From Paenarthrobacter sp. GOM3 (GTDB lineage: Bacteria; Actinomycetota; Actinomycetes; Actinomycetales; Micrococcaceae), in assembly GCF_018215265.2 (NCBI RefSeq), contig NZ_CP136562.1, positions 2,542,001 through 2,606,000 on the forward strand: DNA of 64,000 nt. Direction: 5' to 3'. Below, in pieces: positions 26,735 through 36,135 of this stretch. The notes under the pieces are model-generated. The model was not told the DNA's origin. It did no database searches and worked only from the letters and a program-made list of their open reading frames with translations. Both the position numbers and the translations under genes were made by a program. Position 1 is the stretch's first letter. The number at the start of each line of letters is the position of its first letter.

Positions 26735-29356
26735 ATGGCTGAATCAACGCAGGGTACAGACACGCCCGCCACCGCCCCCATCAACGTTCCCGACAAGCCG
26801 GCCCTTGAAGGCCTCGAGGCTGCCCTGACGCAGCGCTGGCTGAGCGAGGGAACCTACAAGTTCAACCCGGACACCACCCGGGAGCAGGTCTACTCGATCG
26901 ACACTCCCCCGCCGACGGCATCAGGCTCGCTCCACGTGGGCCACATGTTCTCCTTCACCCAGACCGACGTCCAGGCCCGCTACATGCGCATGACGGGCAA
27001 GAACGTCTTCTACCCCATGGGCTGGGACGACAACGGCCTGCCAACCGAGCGCCGTGTACAGAACTACTATGGTGTGCGCTGCGATCCCGCCGTTCCCTAT
27101 AAGGCTGACTACACGCCGCCTGCTCAGCCGGCCAAGAACCAGCGCGATTTCGACGTCGTTTCGCGCCAGAACTTCATCGAACTGTGCGAGGAACTCGCCG
27201 TTGAGGACGAAAAAGTCTTCGAGAACCTGTTCCAGACCCTGGGCCTGTCCGTGGACTGGGACCTGACCTACCGCACCATCGACGACACCTCCCGCGCGGT
27301 GTCGCAGCGCGCCTTCCTTGCGAACCTGTCCGCCGGTGACGCTTACATGGCCGAGGCACCGACGCTGTGGGACGTTACCTTCCGCACCGCTGTGGCACAG
27401 GCTGAGCTTGAGGACCGCGAAGTTGCCGGCGCCTACTACCGCTACCCGTTCTTCACCGAAGACGGCGAAAAGATCTTCATCGAGACCACCCGCCCGGAAT
27501 TGCTTGCTGCCTGCGCAGCTTTGGTGGCAAACCCCGACGACGAGCGCTACCAGCCGCTGTTCGGCAAGACAGTAAAGTCTCCCCTCTTCGACGTGGAGCT
27601 TGAAGTCAAGGCCCACCCGCTCGCCAAGGCGGACAAGGGTTCGGGCATAGCCATGGTCTGCACGTTCGGCGACTTGACCGACGTCACCTGGTGGCGTGAA
27701 CTCCAGCTCCCCACGCGGGCCATCATGGGCCGCGACGGCAGGATCATCGCCGACACTCCGGAGTGGATCACTACCGACGCCGGCAAGGAAGCCTACGCCG
27801 CCATCGCCGGCAAGACCGCTTTCTCCGCCAAGGAAGCCGTGGTGGAACTGCTCAAGGCCGCCGATCTGCTCGATGGCGAACCCAAGAAGATCACCCACCC
27901 GGTGAACTTCTTCGAGAAGGGCGACAAGCCCCTCGAAGTGGTGACGTCCCGTCAGTGGTACATCCGCAACGGTGGCCGCGACGAGGAACGCCGGGAACGG
28001 CTGATCGGCCGTGGCCAGGAGATCACCTTCCACCCGGCCTTCATGCGCTCCCGCTACGAAAACTGGATCGCGGGCCTGAACGGCGACTGGCTGGTATCCC
28101 GCCAGCGTTTCTTCGGCGTGCCCATTCCCGTCTGGTACCCACTGGACGGCCAGGGCAACCCGGACTACGACAACCCCATCCTGCCGTCTGACGACATGCT
28201 GCCGGTGGACCCTGCCGCTGATGCTGCCCCCGGCTTCGAGGAATCGCAGCGCGACCAGGCCAACGGCTTTACCGGTGACGCAGACGTCCTGGACACCTGG
28301 GCCACGTCTTCCCTCACCCCGCAGATTGTGGGCGGTTGGAGCCGGGACGAGGACCTGTTCTCCAAGGTCTACCCCTTCGACCTCCGTCCTCAGGGCCACG
28401 ACATCATCCGCACCTGGCTGTTCTCCTCGGCCGTCCGTGCCGATGCCTTGCAGAAGAGCGCCCCCTGGAAGCACGCAGCCATTTCCGGCTGGATCCTGGA
28501 CCCGGACCGCAAGAAGATGTCCAAGTCCAAGGGCAACGTTGTGGTGCCCACGGATGTGCTCAACGAGTACGGCTCCGACGCTGTCCGTTATTGGGCTGCA
28601 TCGGCCAAGCTGGGCGCCGACACCGCGTACGAGATTGCCCAGATGAATATCGGCCGTCGCCTGGCCATCAAGTTGCTCAACGCCTCGAAGTTCGTGTTGA
28701 ACCTCGGCGCCACGGAAAATTCGGTGGTCACCTCGGACCTTTCCGTGCTGACCAACCCGCTGGACCGCGCGCTGCTCGCCCAACTGTCCGACGTCGTTGC
28801 CCAGTCAACCAAGGCGTTCGAGAATTACGACTACGCCCGCGCGCTCCAGATCACGGAATCGTTCTTCTGGCAGTTCACGGACGACTACGTGGAGCTCATC
28901 AAGGACCGCGCCTATGGTGCTGCCGGGGAAGCCGAGCAGGCATCCGTGCTGGCAGCTTTGGCAACCACCCTGGACGCACTCCTGCGCTTGTTCGCACCCT
29001 TCCTGCCCTTCGCCACCGAAGAGGTTTGGGGTTGGTGGCGCACCGGATCGGTGCACCGTGCACAGTGGCCCGCCGCCGTGGAAATCACCGACGGCGACAC
29101 CACCATGCTCAGCACCGTGGGCGTTGCCCTCAGCGGCATCCGCAAAGCCAAGTCGGAGGCCAAGGTCAAGCAGCGGACCGAAGTGCTCTCTGCCACCATC
29201 AGCGCTCCTGAGGTACTGGTAGCCCAGTTGAAGGCCGGCCTCGGCGACCTGAAGGCGGCTGCCAATGCCAAGGAAATCACGCTGCAGTCCGGCGAAGGCG
29301 ACCTGGCCGTCAGTGATGTTGTCCTGGCACCCGTGGAGGACGCTACAGCGTCCTAG
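26735..29356 (+). CDS. valS: valyl-tRNA synthetase
   Basis: The 873-residue class I synthetase has SGSLHVGHMFSFTQ (HIGH motif) near residues 67-80, an editing domain, and KKMSKSKGNVVVP (KMSKS motif) near 590. The anticodon-binding domain follows. The usual C-terminal coiled-coil arm of E. coli-type ValS appears shortened to about 70 residues. No T-box precedes this gene, unlike ileS. It starts 72 bp from the divergent SDR gene and ends at a terminator. Confidence 0.95.
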   Translation: MAESTQGTDTPATAPINVPDKPALEGLEAALTQRWLSEGTYKFNPDTTREQVYSIDTPPPTASGSLHVGHMFSFTQTDVQARYMRMTGKNVFYPMGWDDNGLPTERRVQNYYGVRCDPAVPYKADYTPPAQPAKNQRDFDVVSRQNFIELCEELAVEDEKVFENLFQTLGLSVDWDLTYRTIDDTSRAVSQRAFLANLSAGDAYMAEAPTLWDVTFRTAVAQAELEDREVAGAYYRYPFFTEDGEKIFIETTRPELLAACAALVANPDDERYQPLFGKTVKSPLFDVELEVKAHPLAKADKGSGIAMVCTFGDLTDVTWWRELQLPTRAIMGRDGRIIADTPEWITTDAGKEAYAAIAGKTAFSAKEAVVELLKAADLLDGEPKKITHPVNFFEKGDKPLEVVTSRQWYIRNGGRDEERRERLIGRGQEITFHPAFMRSRYENWIAGLNGDWLVSRQRFFGVPIPVWYPLDGQGNPDYDNPILPSDDMLPVDPAADAAPGFEESQRDQANGFTGDADVLDTWATSSLTPQIVGGWSRDEDLFSKVYPFDLRPQGHDIIRTWLFSSAVRADALQKSAPWKHAAISGWILDPDRKKMSKSKGNVVVPTDVLNEYGSDAVRYWAASAKLGADTAYEIAQMNIGRRLAIKLLNASKFVLNLGATENSVVTSDLSVLTNPLDRALLAQLSDVVAQSTKAFENYDYARALQITESFFWQFTDDYVELIKDRAYGAAGEAEQASVLAALATTLDALLRLFAPFLPFATEEVWGWWRTGSVHRAQWPAAVEITDGDTTMLSTVGVALSGIRKAKSEAKVKQRTEVLSATISAPEVLVAQLKAGLGDLKAAANAKEITLQSGEGDLAVSDVVLAPVEDATAS

Positions 29357-29404
29357 CAGCCAGGATCCGCATTAGCGGGATCGTGCCCGTTTTTGGGCAA
29401 AGGG

Positions 29405-29440
29405 GAAGCCCCATCAGCGTTTTGCCGTTGGTGGGGCTTC
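29405..29440 (+). terminator. valS terminator
   Basis: GAAGCCCCA (29405-29413) pairs with TGGGGCTTC (29432-29440), with extra imperfect pairing inside, followed by GACTTTTC. Confidence 0.65.
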
Positions 29441-29652
29441 GACTTTTCGGCTGCTTGGTGACGGCTTGGCAGTCTGGCGGAATCCTTGGAATGTCAGGTC
29501 TTCCTACCACGTCACTGGTAGCTTGCTTCCAACTTCGCCAAAGGCTGCGTTGGTTGCATATCACTGAATCTTTGGTTTCCGTGTCCCTCTTCTTTCGAAG
29601 TGGGTAAGAACCATTGTTGTCCCGCTGCGGGCGATGCACAAGGCCTCCGGCA

Positions 29653-29672
29653 GAACTACAGAACTGTAGTTC
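29653..29672. promoter_or_regulatory. perfect 9-bp dyad before the Fpg/Nei gene
   Basis: GAACTACAG and CTGTAGTTC are separated by two bases, centred 73 bp upstream of the start codon. No T-tract follows. The form is that of a dimeric repressor site. Confidence 0.5.
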
Positions 29673-29734
29673 GTCGAAGGCTCTTTGCTCCCTTTTTCCT
29701 GCGGTTTCGCCCTGTCATATGGCAGAGTATGACC

Positions 29735-30610
29735 ATGCCGGAACTCCCCGAAGTGCACGGGCTGTGCATGTACCTGGACACCCAACTCCATGGCGCCGTG
29801 CTAACCGAGGTCCGCATCAACTCGTTCTCGGCGCTTAAGACAGCCGACCCACCCTACAGCGCCCTCGAAGGCAGGACCGTTCAAGGTGTCCGCCGCATCG
29901 GGAAGTTCGTGTGCATCGACGTCGAAGGCCTGTTCTTCGTGTTCCACCTGGCGAAGGCCGGCTGGGTGCGTTACACCGAGCACCCATCGTCTGCCGGACT
30001 GCGCATGGGGAAAAGCAACATCGCGGCGCGACTGCTGCTTCACCGGCCTTCCGACGACGCGCACATCGGCTTGGACCTGACCGAAGCCGGAACCAAGAAG
30101 AGCCTGGCTATCTACGTGGTCGAGGATCCCCATGACGTACCGGGTATCGCTACCCTGGGGCCCGAGCCGCTCAGCCCGGACTTCGACGTCGACTCTTTCG
30201 CAGCCATCCTCGCGTCCAGTTCGCAACAGATCAAAGGGCTGCTCCGCAGCCAGGGCGTCATTGCCGGAATCGGGAACGCCTACAGCGACGAAATCCTCCA
30301 CGCCGCCAAGATCTCTCCCTTCGCAAGCGCGAAGTCACTGGATCAGGCGACCGTGGCGCGACTCTACGCCTCCATGCAGGAAGTCCTGGTAGGTGCCGTC
30401 AACGCCGCGGCCGGCAAGCCATCCAGTGAACTCAAAGACACCAAGCGGAGCAATTTCCGCGTGCACGCAAGAACAGGACAACCGTGCCCGGTCTGCGGGG
30501 ATACAGTCAGGGAGGTGTCCTTCGCGGACACCTCCCTGCAGTACTGCGCTACGTGCCAGACAAACGGCAAGATCCTCGCCGATCGGCGGACTTCACGGTT
30601 CCTGAAGTAG
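29735..30610 (+). CDS. Fpg/Nei family DNA glycosylase with C-terminal zinc finger
   Basis: The enzyme removes oxidised bases and cuts the strand by beta/delta elimination. The 291-residue protein starts MPELPEVHG, giving the N-terminal Pro nucleophile and the following Glu; for this reason the second ATG (29735) is chosen over the ATG six bases before. Further features are the Lys in GKFVC, the helix-two-turn-helix SQGVIAGIGNAYSDEILHAA, and the zinc finger CPVC...CATC before the terminal ILADRRTSRFLK. It is more diverged than the classic MutM and could act on a different oxidised base. A second family member lies at 36136-37023. Confidence 0.88.
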   Translation: MPELPEVHGLCMYLDTQLHGAVLTEVRINSFSALKTADPPYSALEGRTVQGVRRIGKFVCIDVEGLFFVFHLAKAGWVRYTEHPSSAGLRMGKSNIAARLLLHRPSDDAHIGLDLTEAGTKKSLAIYVVEDPHDVPGIATLGPEPLSPDFDVDSFAAILASSSQQIKGLLRSQGVIAGIGNAYSDEILHAAKISPFASAKSLDQATVARLYASMQEVLVGAVNAAAGKPSSELKDTKRSNFRVHARTGQPCPVCGDTVREVSFADTSLQYCATCQTNGKILADRRTSRFLK

Positions 30611-30628
30611 CTGGATTATTTCCGGCTA
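30608..30628. terminator. small convergent hairpin formed by the two stop regions
   Basis: TAGCTGGA (30608-30615) pairs with TCCGGCTA (30621-30628) with one wobble. The left arm includes the glycosylase stop codon and the right arm the stop of the opposite gene. It may end both messages weakly. Confidence 0.35.
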
Positions 30629-31240
30629 ATTGAATTCGGGGCTTTCGGAGCGGCTGCGCTTCAGCTCGAAGAAGTGTGGGTAGTCAGCCAAGGTGACCGT
30701 GGCGTCCCACAACTTACCGGCCACTTCGCCGCGCGGGATCCGGGTAAGGACCGGGCCGAAGAAAGCTGTTCCGTTGAAGGCGACCACCGGGGTTCCCACG
30801 TCCTGGCCGACCAAGGAAATTCCGGCCTCGTGGCTTTCGCGCAGCTTGGCGTCGTACTCGTCCGAGCCTGCGAAGCGTGCCAGGTCTGCCGGCAGCCCTA
30901 CCTCGGCCAAGGCCTTCTGGATGACCGACGTGCGGTCCTTGTTACCCTCATGGTGGATCTGCTCCCCCATGGCGTCATAGAGGGGCTTGACGTAGCTGTC
31001 GCCGTGGAGTTCCTGGGCGGCGATGATGACGCGGACAGGTCCCCAGCTGTCATCCATCATGGTCCGGTACTCATCAGGAAGGTCACGGCCTTCGTTGAGG
31101 ACCGAGAGGCTCATGACATGCCATTCAGTCTCAATTCCACGAACCTGCTCCACTTCCCCGATCCAGCGTGACGTGATCCACGCGAACGGGCAGACGGGGT
31201 CGAACCAGAAATCAGCTTTGTTGGCAGTCTGTTCGGGCAC
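30626..31240 (-). CDS. DsbA-family protein, homologue of mycothiol-dependent nitroreductase Rv2466c
   Basis: The 204-residue thioredoxin-fold protein closely follows Rv2466c of M. tuberculosis as I recall it: ADFWFDPVCPFAWITSRW, WGPVRVIIAAQELHG, GTPVVAFNGTAFFGPVLTRIP and YPHFFELKR. Rv2466c has a C-x-x-C active site reduced by mycothiol; here Cys17 is kept but the second position is Ala20 (CPFA). The likely role is reduction of electrophiles or S-mycothiolated substrates with a monothiol mechanism. GAGGAG precedes the GTG start. In M. tuberculosis this gene also lies near rpiB, nei and pepN. Confidence 0.87.
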   Translation of the reverse strand: MPEQTANKADFWFDPVCPFAWITSRWIGEVEQVRGIETEWHVMSLSVLNEGRDLPDEYRTMMDDSWGPVRVIIAAQELHGDSYVKPLYDAMGEQIHHEGNKDRTSVIQKALAEVGLPADLARFAGSDEYDAKLRESHEAGISLVGQDVGTPVVAFNGTAFFGPVLTRIPRGEVAGKLWDATVTLADYPHFFELKRSRSESPEFN

Positions 31241-31319
31241 AGGGAACTCCTCGGAAAGGTGGGAAGGTGGTTGGCTGGCGACTCCGGCGGAGCCTTGCCT
31301 TATTTACGCCAACAGGCGC

Positions 31320-32609
31320 CTAGGCCGACTTATTCCTGCGCTTGGCCACGACATCGTGGGCAATCATGGTGGGCTGTGCCTTCTTGAGTACGACGTCGGA
31401 GGTGATGACTACCGTGGCGATGTCGTCCCTGCTGGGAAGATCGAACATCACTGGCAGCAGTACTTCTTCCATGATCGCCCGGAGGCCGCGGGCACCCGTG
31501 CCGCGCTCCAGCGCCTGATCGGCAATGGCGTCCAGGGCATCGTTGTCGAATTGCAGGTCCACACCGTCAAGCTGGAACATCTTCTGGTACTGCTTCACCA
31601 GGGCGTTCTTTGGGGTGGACAGAATCTGGATCAAGGCGGGCCGGTCAAGGCTGGAAACTGTGGTGATGACCGGGAGCCGACCAATAAATTCGGGGATCAA
31701 TCCGAACTTGAGCAGATCCTCGGGCATGACTTCGCCGTATGTGTCGACGTTGTCCCGGGCCTCGTTCAGCGGAGCGCCGAAGCCGATGCCCTTGCGCCCG
31801 GACCGGGAACCAATGATGTCTTCCAATCCGGCAAACGCACCGGCCACGATGAAGAGCACGTTGGTGGTGTCGATCTGGATGAATTCCTGGTGGGGGTGCT
31901 TCCGGCCGCCCTGCGGCGGAACCGAGGCCACTGTGCCCTCGAGGATCTTCAGGAGCGCCTGCTGGACACCCTCTCCGGAGACATCCCTGGTGATCGAGGG
32001 GTTCTCGCTCTTGCGGGAAATCTTGTCGATCTCGTCGATGTAGATGATGCCCTGTTCGGCCTTCTTGACGTCATAGTCGGCGGCCTGGATGAGCTTCAGC
32101 AGGATGTTCTCAACGTCCTCGCCAACGTAGCCAGCCTCCGTCAGGGCCGTGGCATCAGCAACAGCAAACGGGACGTTGAGCCGCCGGGCCAGCGTCTGGG
32201 CCAAGTAGGTCTTTCCGCAGCCGGTGGGGCCAATCAGCAGGATGTTGGACTTGGCGATTTCCACGTCCTCGTGGTGCGAGCCCTCGCCCAGGCTTCCGGT
32301 CTTGGGTGCGTGCCCTGCCTGGATGCGCTTGTAGTGGTTGTACACGGCAACGGCCAAGGACCTCTTCGCCGGTTCCTGGCCAATGACGTATTCCTGCAGG
32401 AAGTCGAAGATCTCGCGGGGCTTCGGGAGTTCGAAGCTTCCGAGGTCGGAAACCTCCGCAAGTTCCTCTTCGATGATTTCATTGCACAGCTCGATGCACT
32501 CGTCGCAGATGTACACACCGGGCCCGGCAATCAGCTTCCGCACCTGCTTTTGGCTCTTTCCGCAGAAAGAACACTTCAGCAGATCCGTGCTCTCGCCAAT
32601 CCGAGCCAT
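31320..32609 (-). CDS. clpX: ATP-dependent Clp protease ATP-binding subunit ClpX
   Basis: ClpX unfolds substrates and feeds them to ClpP. The 429-residue AAA+ protein has the N-terminal zinc-binding domain with Cys13, 16, 35 and 38, Walker A GPTGCGKT near 120, Walker B IIYIDEID, the GYVGEDV pore-1 loop and the ClpP-docking IGF loop (KGIGFGAP). The ATG at 32609 was chosen because the conserved N terminus begins with MARIGES and the frame above it is not protein-like. It lies downstream of clpP1-clpP2, separated by a terminator. Confidence 0.97.
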   Translation of the reverse strand: MARIGESTDLLKCSFCGKSQKQVRKLIAGPGVYICDECIELCNEIIEEELAEVSDLGSFELPKPREIFDFLQEYVIGQEPAKRSLAVAVYNHYKRIQAGHAPKTGSLGEGSHHEDVEIAKSNILLIGPTGCGKTYLAQTLARRLNVPFAVADATALTEAGYVGEDVENILLKLIQAADYDVKKAEQGIIYIDEIDKISRKSENPSITRDVSGEGVQQALLKILEGTVASVPPQGGRKHPHQEFIQIDTTNVLFIVAGAFAGLEDIIGSRSGRKGIGFGAPLNEARDNVDTYGEVMPEDLLKFGLIPEFIGRLPVITTVSSLDRPALIQILSTPKNALVKQYQKMFQLDGVDLQFDNDALDAIADQALERGTGARGLRAIMEEVLLPVMFDLPSRDDIATVVITSDVVLKKAQPTMIAHDVVAKRRNKSA

Positions 32610-32739
32610 GTGGGAATCCCTTCGTTGCATGCGGGTGATGCGGCGCCGCGCCGTACTCAAGTGTGCGGCCAAGCCGCGGTTGGCACCACCGTGACAAGAT
32701 CCACTCTAGGTCACAATGGGCTGCTTGGGTGGAAACAGA

Positions 32740-32778
32740 ACGCCGGTGCGGTCCATATTTCGTGAACCGCACCGGCGT
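32740..32778 (-). terminator. terminator between clpP2 and clpX
   Basis: ACGCCGGTGCGGT (32740-32752) and ACCGCACCGGCGT (32766-32778) are exact complements with a 13-base loop. It lies 14 bp after the clpP2 stop, so clpX probably has its own promoter. Confidence 0.7.
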
Positions 32779-32791
32779 CCAATTCCGGTTA

Positions 32792-33451
32792 CTACCGGGC
32801 GATTGCCTGGGGCTTGATCTTCCGGGAGTCAAGGACCTGGTCGATCAGACCATAGTTCATGGCTTCGGCGGCCGTCAGGATCTTGTCACGCTCAATGTCG
32901 TTGTTTACCTGCTCGGAGGTCCGGCCCGAGTGGTGGGCCAGCGTGTCCTCAAGCCACGTACGCATGCGCATGACCTCAGCGGCCTGGATTTCAAGGTCCG
33001 AGGCCTGACCACCCTGGCCGCCGGAGAGAGCCGGCTGGTGGATCAGTACGCGTGCATTCGGCAGCGCCAAACGCTTCCCGGGGGTACCGGCGGCGAGCAG
33101 GACCGCTGCGGCGCTGGCCGCCTGGCCGAGGCAGACCGTCTGGATCTCCGGGCGGATGTACTGCATGGTGTCGTAGATGGCCGTCATGGCGGTGAACGAA
33201 CCACCCGGCGAGTTGATGTACAAGGTGATGTCGCGGTCCGGGTCCGTTGACTCAAGGACCAGCAACTGGGCCATGATGTCGTCGGCCGAGGCGTCGTCAA
33301 CCTGCACACCGAGGAAGATGATGCGGTCCTCGAACAGCTTGGTGTACGGATCCTGGCGCTTGAAGCCGTAGGGCGTGCGCTCTTCGAACTGGGGCAGGAC
33401 GTAGCGGCTGGACGGGAGGTTACCGGCAGACCATCCGAAGTTGTAGTTCAT
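32792..33451 (-). CDS. clpP2: ATP-dependent Clp protease proteolytic subunit ClpP2
   Basis: The 219-residue serine peptidase has catalytic Ser113 in [12 protein letters not shown], His138 in LIHQPALSG and a late Asp. The extended N terminus ([21 protein letters not shown]) is the form seen for ClpP2 of actinobacteria, which assembles with ClpP1 into a mixed tetradecamer. AGGAG precedes the ATG. It follows clpP1 by 39 bp and shares its promoter. Confidence 0.95.
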   Translation of the reverse strand: MNYNFGWSAGNLPSSRYVLPQFEERTPYGFKRQDPYTKLFEDRIIFLGVQVDDASADDIMAQLLVLESTDPDRDITLYINSPGGSFTAMTAIYDTMQYIRPEIQTVCLGQAASAAAVLLAAGTPGKRLALPNARVLIHQPALSGGQGGQASDLEIQAAEVMRMRTWLEDTLAHHSGRTSEQVNNDIERDKILTAAEAMNYGLIDQVLDSRKIKPQAIAR

Positions 33452-33490
33452 GTTCTTTACTCCTGGGTTTCAGTGGTTCTTTGGTGCCGG

Positions 33491-34129
33491 TCAGTTATCG
33501 GAGTTCGACTGGTTGGCCGTTCCGCCACCGCCGGCGACAGAGCCGGCGTGAGCCGAAATCTTGTCGAAGAATCCGTACTCCAGGGCCTCGGCTGCGGTGA
33601 ACCACTTGTCGCGGTCGTTGTCCTTGAGGATGGTTTCGACGGTCTGGCCCGTCTGTTCCGCCGTCAGCTCAGCCATGACCTTCTTCATGTGCAGGATCAG
33701 TTCGGCCTGGATCTTGATGTCCGAGGCGGTACCACCGATACCGCCCGAGGGCTGGTGCATCAGGATGCGGGCGTTGGGGGTTGCATAGCGCTTGCCCTTG
33801 GTTCCGGAAGACAAGAGGAACTGGCCCATGGAGGCGGCCAGGCCGGTGGCGACGGTGACGACGTCGTTCGGGATGAACTGCATGGTGTCGTAGATGGCCA
33901 TGCCGGCCGTCACGGACCCACCAGGCGAGTTGATGTACAGGTAGATGTCCTTCTCAGGGTCCTCCGCCGAGAGGAGGAGCAGCTGGGAGCAGATGGCGTT
34001 GGCGTTCTCGTCACGCACTTCAGAACCGAGCCAAATGATGCGCTCTTTCAGCAGGCGGTTGTAGATGTAGTTGTCCTGGGCTGCGGGATCGACAGTTGCC
34101 ATCCGGGGAGCCTCTGATTGCTGTGACAT
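33491..34129 (-). CDS. clpP1: ATP-dependent Clp protease proteolytic subunit ClpP1
   Basis: The 212-residue peptidase has catalytic Ser100 in [11 protein letters not shown], His125 in MHQPSGG and an Asp near 174. It ends in a Gly/Ser/Asn-rich tail ([14 protein letters not shown]). It is the first gene of the clpP1-clpP2 pair; GAGAGG precedes the ATG. A ClgR-like box about 100 bp upstream suggests stress activation. Confidence 0.95.
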   Translation of the reverse strand: MSQQSEAPRMATVDPAAQDNYIYNRLLKERIIWLGSEVRDENANAICSQLLLLSAEDPEKDIYLYINSPGGSVTAGMAIYDTMQFIPNDVVTVATGLAASMGQFLLSSGTKGKRYATPNARILMHQPSGGIGGTASDIKIQAELILHMKKVMAELTAEQTGQTVETILKDNDRDKWFTAAEALEYGFFDKISAHAGSVAGGGGTANQSNSDN

Positions 34130-34224
34130 AAGTACTTACCTCTCGCTGGTGCCAGTGACCTCACTGAACTTCACTACTTGGACACTAACCGTTTTCAGGG
34201 GCGATTTGTTCGCCGGAATCGCGC

Positions 34225-34242
34225 TGTTCGCTGACGGCGCAC
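34225..34242. promoter_or_regulatory. ClgR-like box upstream of clpP1P2
   Basis: TTCGCTGACGGCGCAC contains CGC-T-G-A-C-G-GCG, which fits the CGC-Y-N-A-N-R-GCG core known for ClgR, the activator of clp genes in corynebacteria and other actinobacteria. It lies about 96-113 bp before the clpP1 start, upstream of a weak TAGTGT -10 candidate. Confidence 0.5.
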
Positions 34243-34277
34243 GTCTGCGTTCAGCACCCTTGTTCAGCCTTAAAGCA

Positions 34278-34311
34278 AACCGACCCCGGATCAGGAGATC
34301 CGGGGTCGGTT
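34278..34311 (-). terminator. tig terminator
   Basis: AACCGACCCCGGATC and GATCCGGGGTCGGTT are exact complements around AGGA, 11 bp after the tig stop codon. It insulates the clpP1P2 promoter from tig. Confidence 0.8.
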
Positions 34312-34322
34312 GAAAGCGTGAA

Positions 34323-35705
34323 CTAGAACTTCACTGCGGCGGGGTCGTCGCTTGCGGGAGTTTCCGTTTCGTCGGCTGCTTCAACAGCTTCAGCTTCTTC
34401 GGCTGCGGCTTCACCGGCGGGACGGACGAAGTCGGTGAGGTCAACCTTGTTGCCCTCGGAGTCGACAACCTCGGCCTGGCCCAGGACGACTGCCAGCGCC
34501 TTGCGGCGGCGGACCTCGGAAACCATCATGGGAACCTGGCCGCTCTGATCAATGATCTGGGCGAACTGGTTCGGGTCCATGCCGTACTGGCTGGCCGTGG
34601 TCACGATGTAGTCGATGAGCTCGTTCTGGCTGACATCGACCTCTTCCTTGTCCGCGATGGCGTCAAGGATGATCTCGTTCTGGAAGGCACGCTCGGTGTT
34701 GGCCTTGACCTCGGCGCGGTGCTCCTCGGTGTCGTGGTCACCTTCGCCGTGGGCGTTCTCCGGGTTGAAGTGCGCTTCGATCTGCTCTTCGACCACCGAG
34801 TCCGGCACGGGGACCTCAACGAGCTCAACGAGCTTGTCCAGGACCTTGTCGCGGGCTTCGACGCCCTGCTCAACAACCTTGGAGTCGGCAGCCTGCTTGG
34901 CGAGGTCCTCGCGGAGCTCAGCCAGGGTGTCGAACTCTGAGGCCAGCTGCGCGAAGTCATCGTTGGCTTCAGGAAGCTCGCGCTCCTTGACGGCCTTGAC
35001 CGTGACCTTGACCTGCGCTGCTTCGCCGGCGTGGTCGCCGCCAACCAGCGTGGTGTCGAAGATTGCTTCTTCGTCGGCAGAGAGGCCGGTTACGGCTTCG
35101 TCCAGGCCTTCGAGCATGGTGCCTGCGCCTACCTGGTAGGACAGGCCGGCAGCGGAATCAATCTCTTCGCCGTCGATCGTGGCGTTGATGTCGATCGTCA
35201 GGAAGTCATCGTTCTTGGCGGGACGCTCAACGGACTTCAGCGTGCCGAAACGGCCGCGCAGTTCGTCGAGGGCCTTGTCGACGTCAGCTTCGGAAGATTC
35301 CGCAGCAGCAACCTCAACCTTGATGCCGGAGTATTCCGGCAGTTCGATCTCGGGACGGACATCGATCTCGACCTGGAACTTGAGTTCACCATCGGTTGCG
35401 GACGGGTCCGGAACCTCGGTGATCTCAACCTCGGGACGGCTCAGGGGGCGAACGCCGGTTTCCTGGACTGCAGCCTGGTACCAGCCGTTCAGGCCATCAT
35501 TGATGGCCGTTTCCAGTACGTAGCCACGGCCGACGCGCTGGTCGATGAGCTTGGAAGGAACTTTGCCCTTGCGGAATCCGGGAACCTGGATCTGCGAAGC
35601 AACGGTCTTGTACGCGGCATCGATGCTCGGCTTCAGTTCCTCAAAGGGAACCTCAACGTTGAGCTTGACCCGCGTTGCGGTGAGGTTCTCGACAGCGCTC
35701 TTCAC
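34323..35705 (-). CDS. tig: trigger factor
   Basis: Trigger factor is the ribosome-bound chaperone and prolyl isomerase that meets nascent chains. The 460-residue protein has the ribosome-binding [12 protein letters not shown] signature near 43-54, a central FKBP-type domain (about 155-240) and a helical C-terminal substrate domain; the last 40 residues are a low-complexity acidic tail. The GTG start has AGGAG 10 bases upstream. The upstream tRNA-Pro on the same strand has no visible terminator, so tig may partly be read from it. Confidence 0.96.
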   Translation of the reverse strand: MKSAVENLTATRVKLNVEVPFEELKPSIDAAYKTVASQIQVPGFRKGKVPSKLIDQRVGRGYVLETAINDGLNGWYQAAVQETGVRPLSRPEVEITEVPDPSATDGELKFQVEIDVRPEIELPEYSGIKVEVAAAESSEADVDKALDELRGRFGTLKSVERPAKNDDFLTIDINATIDGEEIDSAAGLSYQVGAGTMLEGLDEAVTGLSADEEAIFDTTLVGGDHAGEAAQVKVTVKAVKERELPEANDDFAQLASEFDTLAELREDLAKQAADSKVVEQGVEARDKVLDKLVELVEVPVPDSVVEEQIEAHFNPENAHGEGDHDTEEHRAEVKANTERAFQNEIILDAIADKEEVDVSQNELIDYIVTTASQYGMDPNQFAQIIDQSGQVPMMVSEVRRRKALAVVLGQAEVVDSEGNKVDLTDFVRPAGEAAAEEAEAVEAADETETPASDDPAAVKF

Positions 35706-35774
35706 AGTCTAAGTACTCCTGATTTTGTGGGTATGGGGTTCTGTCGTATCCCTGAAGCGGACACAAACACAGAG

Positions 35775-35849
35775 TCGGGGTGACAGGATTTGAACCTGCG
35801 ACTTCCTGCTCCCAAAGCAGGCGCTCTAGCCAAGCTGAGCTACACCCCG
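35775..35849 (-). tRNA. tRNA-Pro (anticodon TGG)
   Basis: Acceptor CGGGGTG pairs with CACCCCG, discriminator A. The anticodon arm CCTGC/GCAGG encloses loop TTTGGGA (anticodon TGG). CCA is not encoded. It lies 70 bp upstream of tig on the same strand. Confidence 0.95.
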
Positions 35850-35977
35850 AATGCACAGGACAGTCTACGGGCAAGCGAGCCAAGAATGCACATTTGACAC
35901 CGCCGCCGGAATTAGGTTTAGTTGTACCCGGCTTCAACAGCCACCGGGAAGATGTCCTGAAACAGGATATCCATCCT

Positions 35978-36051
35978 GGGGACGTAGCTTAATGGTAAAG
36001 CCTCAGTCTTCCAAACTGATTACGCGGGTTCGATTCCCGTCGTCCCCTCCA
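35978..36051 (+). tRNA. tRNA-Gly (anticodon TCC), CCA encoded
   Basis: Acceptor GGGGACG pairs with CGTCCCC, discriminator T, and CCA is encoded at 36049-36051. The anticodon stem TCAGT/ACTGA encloses CTTCCAA (anticodon TCC). A strong terminator follows. Confidence 0.95.
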
Positions 36052-36056
36052 GGTAA

Positions 36057-36088
36057 GCGCCCCGATCTGCGGATCGGGGCGCTTTTTT
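36057..36088 (+). terminator. tRNA-Gly terminator
   Basis: GCGCCCCGATC and GATCGGGGCGC enclose TGCG and are followed by six Ts: a textbook intrinsic terminator. Confidence 0.93.
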
Positions 36089-36135
36089 GCTTTCGTGCAG
36101 AGTCCCGGAATGCGGAGCCGCCTACATGCAGCCGC

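Larger units (their letters stand above)
29357..29734. other. 378-bp stretch between valS and the Fpg/Nei gene
   Basis: It holds the valS terminator (29405-29440) and a perfect 9-bp dyad (29653-29672) near the following gene. The middle part, about 29450-29640, is less GC-rich than its surroundings and shows no supported gene. Confidence 0.5.
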
